NCBI GenBank assembly: GCA_964476155.1
Contig: CAYYYS010000012.1
Location: 1 to 64,000, forward strand
DNA length: 64,000 bases
From: JAHIYU01 sp964476155
GTDB taxonomy: Bacteria; Krumholzibacteriota; Krumholzibacteriia; LZORAL124-64-63
Direction of reading: 5' to 3'
Numbering within the stretch: position 1 is the first letter of the stretch; each line of letters begins with the position of its first letter. Positions 44,658 through 52,795 of this stretch are shown piece by piece. The position numbers and the translations under genes were made by a program. The notes beneath the pieces were generated by a model, which worked only from the letters and a program-made list of their open reading frames with translations, ran no database searches and was not told the DNA's origin.

Positions 44658-46022
44658 ATGAACGAGACCACCGGCCCGACCGGCACCGACACCGGCCCGC
44701 AGCCCGGCGACATCGTCGAGATCACCATCGACAAGCTGGTGACCGGCGGCAACGGCCTCGGCCGTACCTCCGAAGGCCTGGCCGCTTTCGTACCGGGCAC
44801 CATCCCCGGTGAACGGGCGAGCGCGCGTGTGATCCGTTGCAAGAAGGGATTCGTGCAGACGGACCTGATCGAAATCCTCGAGGCCTCCCCCGATCGCATC
44901 GAGCCGCCCCTGGGCGAGATCGGCGCCCTGTCCGGCTGCGACCTGCAGCACATGAGCGACGAAGCCCAACGTCGTGCCAAGACGGACATCGTCCGCGACT
45001 GTTTCGAACGACTGGGCAAGCTGGAAATGGGCGACAAGCTGACCGGCCCCGAACCCGCCGGCCCTCCGCTCGGCTACCGCAACAAACTGCGCCTGTGGCG
45101 GTCGCCCACCGGCCAGTACGGCGTGCGACGCAAAGGCAGCCACGACATCCTGGAAGTCACAACCCACGGACTGATGCCCGATCTGTTCAACGAGCAGGTC
45201 ATGCCCTTCCTGCGGACCATGCCGCCGGTGGACGAAGCCGTCGCGCGGTTGGACGGACAAGGCGGCTTCCTGTTGGCGCTCTTCGGACCGCCGGAACGCC
45301 TGCGTACCTTGAAGGCCATACTCAAGGCCTTGCCCGACGGCGAACCGCCCCACCCGGCCTGCGTCGGCATCCTCTACAACAATCGGCCCGCCTGGGGACG
45401 CGATCATCTGCTGGCCAAGACGGCCGGCCACACCTACCGCGTGCAGGCCGGCAGTTTTTTCCAGGTGAATTACGCCGAGGCTACGGCGGCCGTGGCCCTG
45501 GCGAGCACCTGGCTCGACGAAGCCGGCGTCACACGGGACGCGCGTGGCGGCGCCCTGGCCGACCTCTATTGCGGTGTGGGTTTGTTCGCCCTGGCCCTGG
45601 GCGACCGGTTCGAGCGGGTAATCGGCATTGAAAACGACGAGCGTGCCGTGCGCGACGCCCTGAACAACCTGAAACGCGCCGACCGCGAAGCCGAGATCGT
45701 CAAGGCCGACACGACGAAGGTGTTGTCCCGTTGGCGAGAGGGTCCATGGCGTGACGGCGACCGTCGTTTTGAGGCCCCGGACTGGCCGAACACCACGATC
45801 ATGCTGGACCCCCCGCGCACCGGACTCGGCGACGCGGCGACCGGCCACCTGGCGGACATGTCCCCCGCCCGCATCATCTATATGAGCTGCGATCCCGCCA
45901 CCCTGGCGCGCGACTGCGGTAAGCTGTGCGGCAGCGGTTACGATTTGAAGCGGGTCCGGGTCATCGACATGTTCCCTCAGACGGGGCACATAGAATGCCT
46001 GGCCGAACTGGTGCGCACATAA
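44658..46022 (+). CDS. RlmD/TrmA-type RNA (uracil-C5) methyltransferase
   Basis: A 454-residue methyltransferase. The N-terminus is a TRAM domain (GDIVEITIDKLVTGGNGLGR). The catalytic domain has SFFQVNYAEATAAVALAST, then ADLYCGVGLFALALGDRFER, IMLDPPRTGLGDAATGHLAD and the catalytic Cys in IIYMSCDPATLARDCGKLCG. These place it with RlmD (23S rRNA m5U1939) and RlmCD. The iron-sulfur cysteines of E. coli RlmD are mostly absent: only one Cys (LSGCDLQH) remains. Which rRNA position it modifies is uncertain. GAGGAG precedes the ATG. Confidence 0.9.
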   Translation: MNETTGPTGTDTGPQPGDIVEITIDKLVTGGNGLGRTSEGLAAFVPGTIPGERASARVIRCKKGFVQTDLIEILEASPDRIEPPLGEIGALSGCDLQHMSDEAQRRAKTDIVRDCFERLGKLEMGDKLTGPEPAGPPLGYRNKLRLWRSPTGQYGVRRKGSHDILEVTTHGLMPDLFNEQVMPFLRTMPPVDEAVARLDGQGGFLLALFGPPERLRTLKAILKALPDGEPPHPACVGILYNNRPAWGRDHLLAKTAGHTYRVQAGSFFQVNYAEATAAVALASTWLDEAGVTRDARGGALADLYCGVGLFALALGDRFERVIGIENDERAVRDALNNLKRADREAEIVKADTTKVLSRWREGPWRDGDRRFEAPDWPNTTIMLDPPRTGLGDAATGHLADMSPARIIYMSCDPATLARDCGKLCGSGYDLKRVRVIDMFPQTGHIECLAELVRT

Positions 46023-46044
46023 GCATGACGGGGGTCGAGCGGCC

Positions 46045-47631
46045 TTGCCTGCAAGCCGACTTCGCGAATACAAACCGGCCCTCCTGTTGGCGGCAGCCGC
46101 CCTGCTCCTGCGCATCGCGGTCCTGCTCTGGCGGAGCCAGAACGACCCCCTCTGGCACGAACCGCTGAACGACGCCGCCCACTACGACGCCTGGGCGAAA
46201 GCCCTTGCGTCCGGCCTCGGCCACGGCCCCGCCCACGCTCCCTATTACATGCCGCCCCTGTATCCGCACCTGCTCGTCCTGCTCCAGCGGATCGGCGGCG
46301 CGTGGGGACCGACGATCTTCCAGATGCTCTGCGGCGTGGCGACCGTCGTCGGGATCCAGGATCTGGGCCGACGCCTCTACGGAGCCCGCGCAGGACTGTG
46401 GGCCGGACTCCTGGCCCTGTACTTCGCGCCGTCCATCTGGTTCGAGGGCTGGCTCCTGCCGACCACGCTCAACCTGTTCCTGCTCGTGGTGATCCTGGAC
46501 CTGGCTGTCGCGTGTCGGCAACGCGGCGATGATCGGCGACTGCTGCCCTGGCTGGGCCTGCTGCTCGGGTTGGCGATCATCAACCGTCCCCAGCATCTGC
46601 TGTTGCTGGCCGGCGTGCTCGTCTGGCGTGGCTGGTCGGCGCGACGGCGACCGGTCGAAGCGTTCGTGCCGCTCCTGTTGATCGTGCTGGGCGCGGTCAT
46701 CGTCATCGCGCCCGTGACTCTCCGCAACATCCGGGTAAGCGGCGAACCGGTGCCGGTGTCGGTCAACGGCGGGATCAACTTCTACCTGGGCAATTTTCAG
46801 GGGGCGACGGGCCGCTTCGATCTCCCCCCCGATTTACCGACGGACATCGCCGGCCAACAGGAGGCATCCCTGCGTCTGGCCCGGGCCGGCGCGGGTCGCT
46901 CTCTCGACTGGCGCGGCGCGTCGACCTACTGGTTCGAGCGGGGAATCCGCGAGCTGACCGCCGACCCCACGGGCACACTGCGCCTATACGCGCGCAAGCT
47001 GCGCCTGATCTTCGCCTGGCGCGAGATGGAGCACAATTTCCTGGCGAGCTGGGTGCATCGACACACCGGCCCGGGACGCTGGTTGATTCCCTCGTTGGGC
47101 CTGTTGTGGCTGCTGGCGATTCCGGGATTGGCGGCGGCCCTGCGCGAACGACGCGGCGAGATCGTCCCCCTGCTGCTGCTGACCGGCACCACCGTGCTGA
47201 CGTGTCTGCTTTTCTGGGTCAACACACGCCACCGCCTGCCGCTGATAATCCCGTTGAGCGTGTTCGCGGGTGCGGCGCTGGCGACGCCGAGGACGTGGCT
47301 CTCGAAGATCGCGGTGGTGACCGTGCTGGTCGTCGCGGTGACGGTGTTCTGGCCGACCGGCGACCACGAGGGGGCGTCCTTCCACGCGAGCCTCGGCCGG
47401 GTGTACGCCCAGCGCGGAGCGTTCACCGAGGCGCGTGGAGCCTACGAAGACGCCCTGGCCCTGCAGCCCGGCCACCCCCAGGCCCGCAACGGTATCGCAC
47501 TGACCTATATGGAGCAGGGGGACGCCGCAACAGCCGAGCGGCTGTTGCGAGAACTGCTGGACGATCATCCGGGCTATGGGATCGCGCGCCGCAACCTCGA
47601 ACTCATCCTCCAGGGTCGCAACCGTCCCTGA
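46045..47631 (+). CDS. Polytopic glycosyltransferase (PMT/ArnT-like) with TPR tail
   Basis: A 528-residue membrane protein with about ten helices. The first periplasmic loop contains DPLWHEPLNDAAHYDAWAKA, with acidic residues typical of the GT-C catalytic site, followed by YYMPPLYPHLLVLLQRI. The C-terminal 90 residues form two or three TPR units (SLGRVYAQRGAFTEARGAYE, then GIALTYMEQGDAATAERLLR). It should transfer sugars from polyprenyl carriers to protein or lipid outside the inner membrane. The start is TTG at 46045, 22 bases after the RlmD-type gene stops. Confidence 0.82.
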   Translation: MPASRLREYKPALLLAAAALLLRIAVLLWRSQNDPLWHEPLNDAAHYDAWAKALASGLGHGPAHAPYYMPPLYPHLLVLLQRIGGAWGPTIFQMLCGVATVVGIQDLGRRLYGARAGLWAGLLALYFAPSIWFEGWLLPTTLNLFLLVVILDLAVACRQRGDDRRLLPWLGLLLGLAIINRPQHLLLLAGVLVWRGWSARRRPVEAFVPLLLIVLGAVIVIAPVTLRNIRVSGEPVPVSVNGGINFYLGNFQGATGRFDLPPDLPTDIAGQQEASLRLARAGAGRSLDWRGASTYWFERGIRELTADPTGTLRLYARKLRLIFAWREMEHNFLASWVHRHTGPGRWLIPSLGLLWLLAIPGLAAALRERRGEIVPLLLLTGTTVLTCLLFWVNTRHRLPLIIPLSVFAGAALATPRTWLSKIAVVTVLVVAVTVFWPTGDHEGASFHASLGRVYAQRGAFTEARGAYEDALALQPGHPQARNGIALTYMEQGDAATAERLLRELLDDHPGYGIARRNLELILQGRNRP

Positions 47632-47714
47632 TATCAGCATTTCATGGATATAAAAATGGCGGCGGCCCCTTCAGCCCAAAGTAAACCCCCCAATCAACAA
47701 GGGATGTACAGATT

Positions 47715-47777
47715 TTGCAGATAGGTGCTGGCTGTGGTATAATTAAGCAAGCGGACCGGAGTTTTCCGGCCGCTTTT
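47715..47777 (+). promoter_or_regulatory. Strong sigma-70 promoter followed at once by a hairpin
   Basis: TTGCAG (47715-47720) and TATAAT (47738-47743) are 17 bases apart. At 47749-47775 a stem AAGCGGaCCGGA / TCCGGCCGCTT (one bulged A) runs into TTTT. The transcript of the next gene would begin with this hairpin. It may stabilise the 5' end, attenuate transcription, or be the terminator of the upstream gene overlapping the promoter. Confidence 0.7.
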
Positions 47778-47842
47778 GTATCCCGTACCTTGATTCAGGG
47801 GCCTCCCGCTATCCCCGACCCCAAGCCCGAGGAAGTGTCCGC

Positions 47843-49870
47843 ATGATCGATCGCACTCGTCGTGTCTTCACAGCCACGCCGCTCTTTGCCCTGACGCTGC
47901 TGGTCGCATCCGCGTCCGCCCAGACCCCGCTGGACATCGGCAACTGGACGCTCGATCAGGAAAATTCGACACAAAGCTACACGATCCCCGGCGGCACCAT
48001 CGTGCAACCCGGCGGCTACGTGATCATCTGCCGCGACCAGGACCAGGCGGCCTTCGAGAGCTACTACGGCGTGTCGTTGGGTTCGAACGTGACCTACCTG
48101 CGCTCGAACAACTCGGCGCCCATGATCAATGGCGACGAGACCTACGAACTGCGCAACGCGTCCAGCGGTCTGGTGGACGGGCCCACCGACGCGATCACGA
48201 CCACGCGACGCTCGTACCATCGCGCCAATCCCGAGAGCCAGGCCTGGACGGCCACCAACGAGGTCCCGTCCCCCGGCTCGGGAGTCGAGGCGCCGGACGG
48301 CGTGATGTCGGGCCTGGTCATCAGCGAAGTGACCGACCCCGACTCGTATACGTACGAGTTCGTGGAGCTGTACTACGACGCGTCCACCGGCAGCGGCAAC
48401 CAGGTGCCGGTGATCAGCGGCGCCGGCGTCGTGCCGACCGATCCCGTGCAGTACGACGACCTGACCGTCTCGGCGACGGTGACCGACAGCGACGGCACGG
48501 TGACGGCGGTCACCTGCTACTACCGCACCGACGGCGGCACTTTCCTGACCCAGACGATGACCAACACCGGCGGCGACACCTACGCGACCACGTTCTACAG
48601 CCAGCCCGGCAACGTGGACTTCGACTACTACCTGCGCGCCCAGGACGACGAGAGCGGCGTGTCCTACGCCCCGGCCGGCGCCCCCGCGAGCTACTACACG
48701 GTGTGGATCGAGGGCCCGCCCACGGCCGATCGCGTGGTGCTGTTCGACCATTCACACGACCAGGACGCCGGCAGCAACGGCAACTGGCGCGTCGACAACA
48801 ACTATCCCGATCCCTACCCCACCGATCCCACGAGCGAGACCGCGTGGAGCGGCCAGCTTTCCGAGTGGGGCTATGAGCTCTATCTCGCGGGACATACGGT
48901 GCAGAGCAACACGGCGGCCCTGAGCACGTCGGTTCTGTCGGGCGTCGACCTGCTGATCATCCCCGAGCCCCAGAACCCGTTCACCGCCGCCGAGAAGGAA
49001 GCGGTGCGGCAGTTCGTCTACGACGGCGGCTCGCTGTTCATGGTCGCGGACCACAATTCGAGCGACCGCAACAACAATGGCTGGGACAGCCCGAGCATCT
49101 TCGGCGGCTACTCCGTACCGCACATCACCGTGCCGGTAGGCGGCGACACCGAGACCTTCGCCGGCGCCCTTTTCGGCCTGCACTTCCACGTGAAGGACGA
49201 GGGCAACAACTCGATTACCGGCACCTTCACCAACATCACCGCCGCCACGGGCAACCCGGTCATCGAGGGCGACTACGGCGACGTGAACGCGGTCATCTAC
49301 CACGTGGGCAACGTCATGACCCTGTGGCCGACCGCCAACCCGTACCTGACCGATGTGGGCTCGTTGATCAGCAAGGCCGAAGGCTCACCCCACGTGGCGG
49401 CCTGGTCACGCTACGGCAGCGGCAAGATCGTGGGTTACGGCGACTCGTCGAGCATGGCCGACGGGACCGGCACCGAATCCCACGAGGACAACTGGACCGA
49501 AGCCGGCAGCAACAACCGGGAATTTTTCCTGAACGCTTGCGTGTGGTTGTTGGATGATCCGGGGACCGGGGTTGAGGACGAGGTGCCGTATAACCTCGGA
49601 TTGGGTCTGCGGGTTTATCCGAATCCGTTCAATCCGCGGACGACGGTTTCGTTTGTGATGCCTCGGGATGGGGTTGTCGAGGTTACGGTGCATGATTTGC
49701 AGGGACGGAATTTGCGGACTTTGCATAGCGGATACTTGACGGCCGGGGCGCAAGGGATGACCTGGAGCGGGATGGACAACGCGGGGCTACCGATGGCCAG
49801 CGGCGTCTACCTGGTGCGAGCGACAGGAGTGGGGCTGGTCAATTATACAAAGGTCGTGCTAGCCCGATAG
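47843..49870 (+). CDS. Secreted lamin-tail-domain protein with sorting domain
   Basis: A 675-residue exported protein. After the signal peptide (ending ASASAQ) comes a lamin-tail-like domain (DIGNWTLDQENSTQSYTIPG, then VQPGGYVIICRD). A beta-sandwich (TVTAVTCYYRTDGGTF) follows, then an alpha/beta domain resembling class I amidotransferase-like folds (ELYLAGHTVQSNTAALSTSV, VYDGGSLFMVADHNSSD), which looks structural rather than catalytic. The tail is the sorting domain YPNPFNPRTTVSFVMP ending TKVVLAR. The last 200 bases use noticeably less GC-rich codons than the rest, hinting that the sorting domain was recombined in. GAGGAAG precedes the ATG. Confidence 0.88.
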   Translation: MIDRTRRVFTATPLFALTLLVASASAQTPLDIGNWTLDQENSTQSYTIPGGTIVQPGGYVIICRDQDQAAFESYYGVSLGSNVTYLRSNNSAPMINGDETYELRNASSGLVDGPTDAITTTRRSYHRANPESQAWTATNEVPSPGSGVEAPDGVMSGLVISEVTDPDSYTYEFVELYYDASTGSGNQVPVISGAGVVPTDPVQYDDLTVSATVTDSDGTVTAVTCYYRTDGGTFLTQTMTNTGGDTYATTFYSQPGNVDFDYYLRAQDDESGVSYAPAGAPASYYTVWIEGPPTADRVVLFDHSHDQDAGSNGNWRVDNNYPDPYPTDPTSETAWSGQLSEWGYELYLAGHTVQSNTAALSTSVLSGVDLLIIPEPQNPFTAAEKEAVRQFVYDGGSLFMVADHNSSDRNNNGWDSPSIFGGYSVPHITVPVGGDTETFAGALFGLHFHVKDEGNNSITGTFTNITAATGNPVIEGDYGDVNAVIYHVGNVMTLWPTANPYLTDVGSLISKAEGSPHVAAWSRYGSGKIVGYGDSSSMADGTGTESHEDNWTEAGSNNREFFLNACVWLLDDPGTGVEDEVPYNLGLGLRVYPNPFNPRTTVSFVMPRDGVVEVTVHDLQGRNLRTLHSGYLTAGAQGMTWSGMDNAGLPMASGVYLVRATGVGLVNYTKVVLAR

Positions 49871-49932
49871 GGCCCGGTTCTGGAGAAGGCCCAGAACCCG
49901 CCGGAGAGTACGCCTTCAACTGGTTATCCACA

Positions 49933-50012
49933 CCCACGGCCCCACGTGGGACCCCGTTTTTGATGTGGGGGGCTGCCCACGGCCCACCGGGTGACCCTAT
50001 TTTTGATGCGGA
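49933..50012. repeat. Pair of imperfect 43-base direct repeats
   Basis: Two units start CCCACGGCCC at 49933 and 49976 and both contain ACCC..TTTTTGATG followed by GG. They differ at a handful of positions. The second unit overlaps the 3' end of a small minus-strand ORF. Confidence 0.7.
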
Positions 50013-50191
50013 ATAAGCTTCTTGCTATGCCATCCCTTCACAACCCCATTCAAGTGCGGATAAGACACGCCCAAACGAATTTCTAATTCGCTTTGGGTCC
50101 GCCCATGCGCCCGAATTAATAATGAAGAAATACCACCCCCCCCGCGTCTATATGGGTGACGATGGTAATCGAGGTGATACTCTGGAGGCAT
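49997..50191 (-). CDS. Small helix-turn-helix-like protein, 64 residues (uncertain)
   Basis: The minus-strand frame from ATG at 50191 encodes YHLDYHRHPYRRGGGG, then SSLLIRAHGRTQSELEIRLG and VSYPHLNGVVKGWHSKKLIP. The TQSELEIRLGVSYPHLNGVV stretch resembles an XRE-type helix-turn-helix. No ribosome-binding site is visible, and the poly-Gly is encoded by a run of eight G. Base composition is more AT-rich than both neighbours. It may be the C-terminal fragment of a larger lost protein rather than a complete gene. Confidence 0.35.
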   Translation of the reverse strand: MPPEYHLDYHRHPYRRGGGGISSLLIRAHGRTQSELEIRLGVSYPHLNGVVKGWHSKKLIPHQK

Positions 50192-50376
50192 GATGCTCAC
50201 GCAACCGCAACAAGCCCCGACCCGGATCCCGACCGAAGACGCCTTCGCGGCTCTTGTCGACCGCGATCTGGATCGCCGAGGTCCTGGATATTCCGCCCGG
50301 TACCGTCGCCTCACGCAAACACACGGCGACGCAACGTCTGCGTCGCGAGCTGGAGAGGACCGGCCATGCGTTGTGA
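50190..50376 (+). pseudogene. ECF sigma factor remnant (region 2 deleted)
   Basis: The gene begins MMLTQPQQAPTRIPTEDAFA then ALVDRDLD in one frame. It continues in another with IAEVLDIPPGTVASRKHTAT then QRLRRELERTGHAL, a clear sigma region 4.2 helix-turn-helix and tail. Region 2, which binds core polymerase and the -10 element, and the linker are missing; the junction lies around 50267-50275. The stop overlaps the start of the zinc-finger anti-sigma gene, as in normal sigma/anti-sigma pairs. The remaining protein could not act as a sigma factor. Confidence 0.75.
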
Positions 50377-50842
50377 AGACCTGCGTTGTGAAGACCTGCG
50401 CGACAAGCTGATCGCCTATGTGGACGGGGAGCTGCCCGAATCCGAGACCGAGGCCTGTGACGGACACATCGCCGAGTGCGACCCCTGCGCCGACCTCGTC
50501 GCCAAGCGGCAAAACGAACGGGATCGATGGCGTACGGCGCTGCGTGACGACGCACCCGCCGACCTGCGCCAAGAGATCCTCGCCGGGCGCGCCCCCCGCA
50601 AGACGCTCCGCTTCGATCGCAAACACACCGGGCGCAAGTCCATGTGGCCCGTTTGGGCGGCGGCCGCGGTGCTCGCGGTCATCGTGATCGGGCAGGTCGT
50701 CACGCGGCTCGACGTTCAGCGCGAGGGCGACGACGTATTCAACAGCCCGGGCGCCGTGGCGTACATCGTGGACGGCGAGATCATCGGCGCGTTCACCGAG
50801 CTGGAAGAAGATTGTCTGGTTCTCGACGGCGGCTTCCTGTAG
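50366..50842 (+). CDS. Zinc-finger anti-sigma factor, membrane anchored
   Basis: A 158-residue protein. The N-terminal zinc-binding anti-sigma domain has HIAECDPC (H-x3-C-x2-C) preceded by LIAYVDGELPESETEACDG. A single membrane helix (MWPVWAAAAVLAVIVIGQVV) and a short outer segment follow. The first codons contain an exact 15-base tandem duplication (50367-50381, 50382-50396) that repeats CEDLR and adds a cysteine. Its sigma partner gene immediately upstream is broken, so it may act on another sigma or be drifting. Confidence 0.82.
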   Translation: MRCEDLRCEDLRDKLIAYVDGELPESETEACDGHIAECDPCADLVAKRQNERDRWRTALRDDAPADLRQEILAGRAPRKTLRFDRKHTGRKSMWPVWAAAAVLAVIVIGQVVTRLDVQREGDDVFNSPGAVAYIVDGEIIGAFTELEEDCLVLDGGFL

Positions 50843-50853
50843 GAGGAGACGAC

Positions 50854-51615
50854 ATGTTCATCCGTAATACATTGATCATCCTGGCCACGACCCTTCTCGC
50901 GACCGCCTGCCTGGCGGCGGACACCAGCGAGGTGGAGCTGACCGGCGGCAAGACCCTGACCGGCGTCCTGCGTCCGGTGCTCGAAGGACTCTACCTGTTG
51001 CAGACCGACGAGACCCTCTATGAGTTGAGCGGCGGCGAGATCAAATCGGTCGATGGCCGTGCGGGCGCGCCACGGATCGATAACAGCAAGAAGTTCGCTC
51101 ATTCCAACTCGTACCGCCGACTGCTGCCGAACGGAAACATGGAGATCAGTCAATCCATGACCATCCGCAACCGGGGCAAGAAGATCCAGACCACCGTCCG
51201 GTGGGGCGCGGCGCCCCACGAGCTGTACATGTACGAAGCCATGACGACGCTGGACACCTACGGCAACACCCTGGACTACCGGCTCGAGCCCCGGCCCGGT
51301 ACCGTCAACCACAACATCATCGTCATGCTCGCCGTGCCGGTGATGCCCGGCGAAGACACGGAGCTGATGGTCAAGACGACACATCGCGACGCCGCCTCCG
51401 TCGAGGACGGCGTCTGGAGCTATACCCATTGGGGAGACTACTCAGAAGATCGGCTGCAAAACCTCAAGGTTGAGCTGCCTGCCGGAGCCGAAGTTCTGTC
51501 GGTCAATCCGCCGGTGCGGGTGGTGGAGTACGACGGCAAATCGCTGGTCTTCTGGCGCCGCTACTATCCCAAGCACACGCGCTTCCCGTTGACGGTGACC
51601 TACAAGTTCGACTGA
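50854..51615 (+). CDS. Exported hypothetical protein, 253 residues
   Basis: A signal peptide (MFIRNTLIILATTLLATACL, then AA) precedes a beta-rich protein. Its start resembles a short KOW/Sm-like surface strand set (VELTGGKTLTGVLRPVLEGL, then YELSGGEIKSVDGR). A conserved-looking domain with MEISQSMTIRNRGKKIQTTV and RFPLTVTYKFD at the end follows. AGGAGGAG just upstream is a perfect ribosome-binding site. It lies eleven bases after the anti-sigma gene, so it belongs to that operon and could be a stress-response envelope protein. Family not recognised. Confidence 0.75.
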   Translation: MFIRNTLIILATTLLATACLAADTSEVELTGGKTLTGVLRPVLEGLYLLQTDETLYELSGGEIKSVDGRAGAPRIDNSKKFAHSNSYRRLLPNGNMEISQSMTIRNRGKKIQTTVRWGAAPHELYMYEAMTTLDTYGNTLDYRLEPRPGTVNHNIIVMLAVPVMPGEDTELMVKTTHRDAASVEDGVWSYTHWGDYSEDRLQNLKVELPAGAEVLSVNPPVRVVEYDGKSLVFWRRYYPKHTRFPLTVTYKFD

Positions 51616-51853
51616 CGCCGCGATCCACAAGGGAACGCGCCGGCTCCCAAACCGGGGGCCGGCACCTTTTTTCCTGGCTTGCCGGCCAGTCCTTCTTGCG
51701 CTCGGCTTCGCGCCACATGGTCACGCCCACCCAGATCAAGGCGATCGGCCACAGCTTGGTCAGATCGCCGATGTCGAACAGGCCGAGACCGAAATTATCC
51801 AGCAGGAAATTGATGCCGACAAGGATGACGAATATGGCGATCAGGCGGTCCAT
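51503..51853 (-). CDS. LiaI/DUF5668-like small membrane protein, probably 3' truncated
   Basis: The first 55 residues form a good LiaI-type transmembrane region: MDRLIAIFVILVGINFLLDN, then LTKLWPIALIWVGVTMWREA. After KKDW the frame runs through the opposing operon's terminator and the 3' end of its last gene. There the sequence (basic, Pro/Cys/Arg-rich) looks like antisense noise. Either the natural stop was lost, or the gene body downstream of the first domain was deleted. Function of the family is envelope-stress related; here it is uncertain. Confidence 0.55.
   Translation of the reverse strand: MDRLIAIFVILVGINFLLDNFGLGLFDIGDLTKLWPIALIWVGVTMWREAERKKDWPASQEKRCRPPVWEPARSLVDRGVSRTCRSPSTGSACAWDSSGARRPAICRRTPPPAPAD
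51639..51672 (+). terminator. Intrinsic terminator of the anti-sigma operon
   Basis: The stem GCCGGCTCCC / GGGGGCCGGC (one T-G pair, 5-base loop), then ACC and six T. It lies 23 bases after the stop. Confidence 0.9.
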
Positions 51854-51976
51854 GGAGTCCCCTCTCCGGTACGGTTCTCATGTGCCATGAACATAACCTC
51901 TCCCCAGAAACGTGACAACAGCCCCTCGCGGGACGATATTTGAAGCTATACGACAAACCCGAACCGGAGATTCACA

Positions 51977-52795
51977 GTGACCGACGATACTCAGGCCGCA
52001 ACGCCGAACCTCGACAACATCACCTTCGTGCTGAGCCGCACGACCGAGCCCATGAACGTCGGCGCGGCCGCACGTGCCCTAAAAACAATGGGCCTGTCCA
52101 AGCTCACGCTGATCAAGCCGCGCGAGCCGTTCAGCCATCGTTCGCGCGTGGTGGCCCATGGTTCCGAGGACGTGCTCGACAATGCGCGCGTGGTGCTTGA
52201 TCACAAGGCGGCCATCCGCGAAATGATCGTCGTGGCCGGTTCGACGGCCCGGCCCCGCGAGCTGCGCAAGGGCGCCCTGCTCGCGCCCCACGAACTGGCG
52301 CGCAAGCTGGTCGATGCGTCCGCCGAGGGACCCGTCGCCATGATGTTCGGCACCGAACGGTCGGGTCTGACCAACGAGGAAGTCTACGACTGCCGCTACG
52401 TCTCGCGCATCGACGCCAGCGCCGAGCACACCTCCCTGAACCTGGCCCAGGCCGTGATGATCTACGCCTACGAGATCCGCAAGGCCTGGCTCGAAACACA
52501 GGCCAAGCCGGCGCGGCCCAACAGTCGCCCGCCCGAGATGCGCGTGTCGCATCCGCACCGTTCGACCAAGCTGCCCGCCCAGGCCGACCTGGACATCATG
52601 TACGGCCACGTGGGCGCGGCCATGGACGCGGTCGGTTACGAGCCCGACGAGCGCGACAAGTTCGTCACCTACCTACGTCACATGCACATGCGCGCGGGGA
52701 TCGTGGACTGGGAGATGCAGATCTATCACCTGTTCGCCCGCAAGATCCTGCGCGCCGTCGGCGCCGAGCCTTTCATGAGGAGAAACAACAGATGA
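51977..52795 (+). CDS. trmJ: TrmJ-type RNA 2'-O-methyltransferase
   Basis: A 272-residue SPOUT-fold enzyme that methylates the ribose at position 32 of tRNA. Signatures are FVLSRTTEPMNVGAAARALK, VAMMFGTERSGLTNEEVYDC and SLNLAQAVMIYAYEIRKAWL, forming the knotted SAM site. The C-terminal helical part (DIMYGHVGAAMDAVGYEPDE) matches TrmJ rather than TrmL. The start is GTG at 51977. The stop overlaps the PPIase start as ATGA. Confidence 0.92.
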   Translation: MTDDTQAATPNLDNITFVLSRTTEPMNVGAAARALKTMGLSKLTLIKPREPFSHRSRVVAHGSEDVLDNARVVLDHKAAIREMIVVAGSTARPRELRKGALLAPHELARKLVDASAEGPVAMMFGTERSGLTNEEVYDCRYVSRIDASAEHTSLNLAQAVMIYAYEIRKAWLETQAKPARPNSRPPEMRVSHPHRSTKLPAQADLDIMYGHVGAAMDAVGYEPDERDKFVTYLRHMHMRAGIVDWEMQIYHLFARKILRAVGAEPFMRRNNR

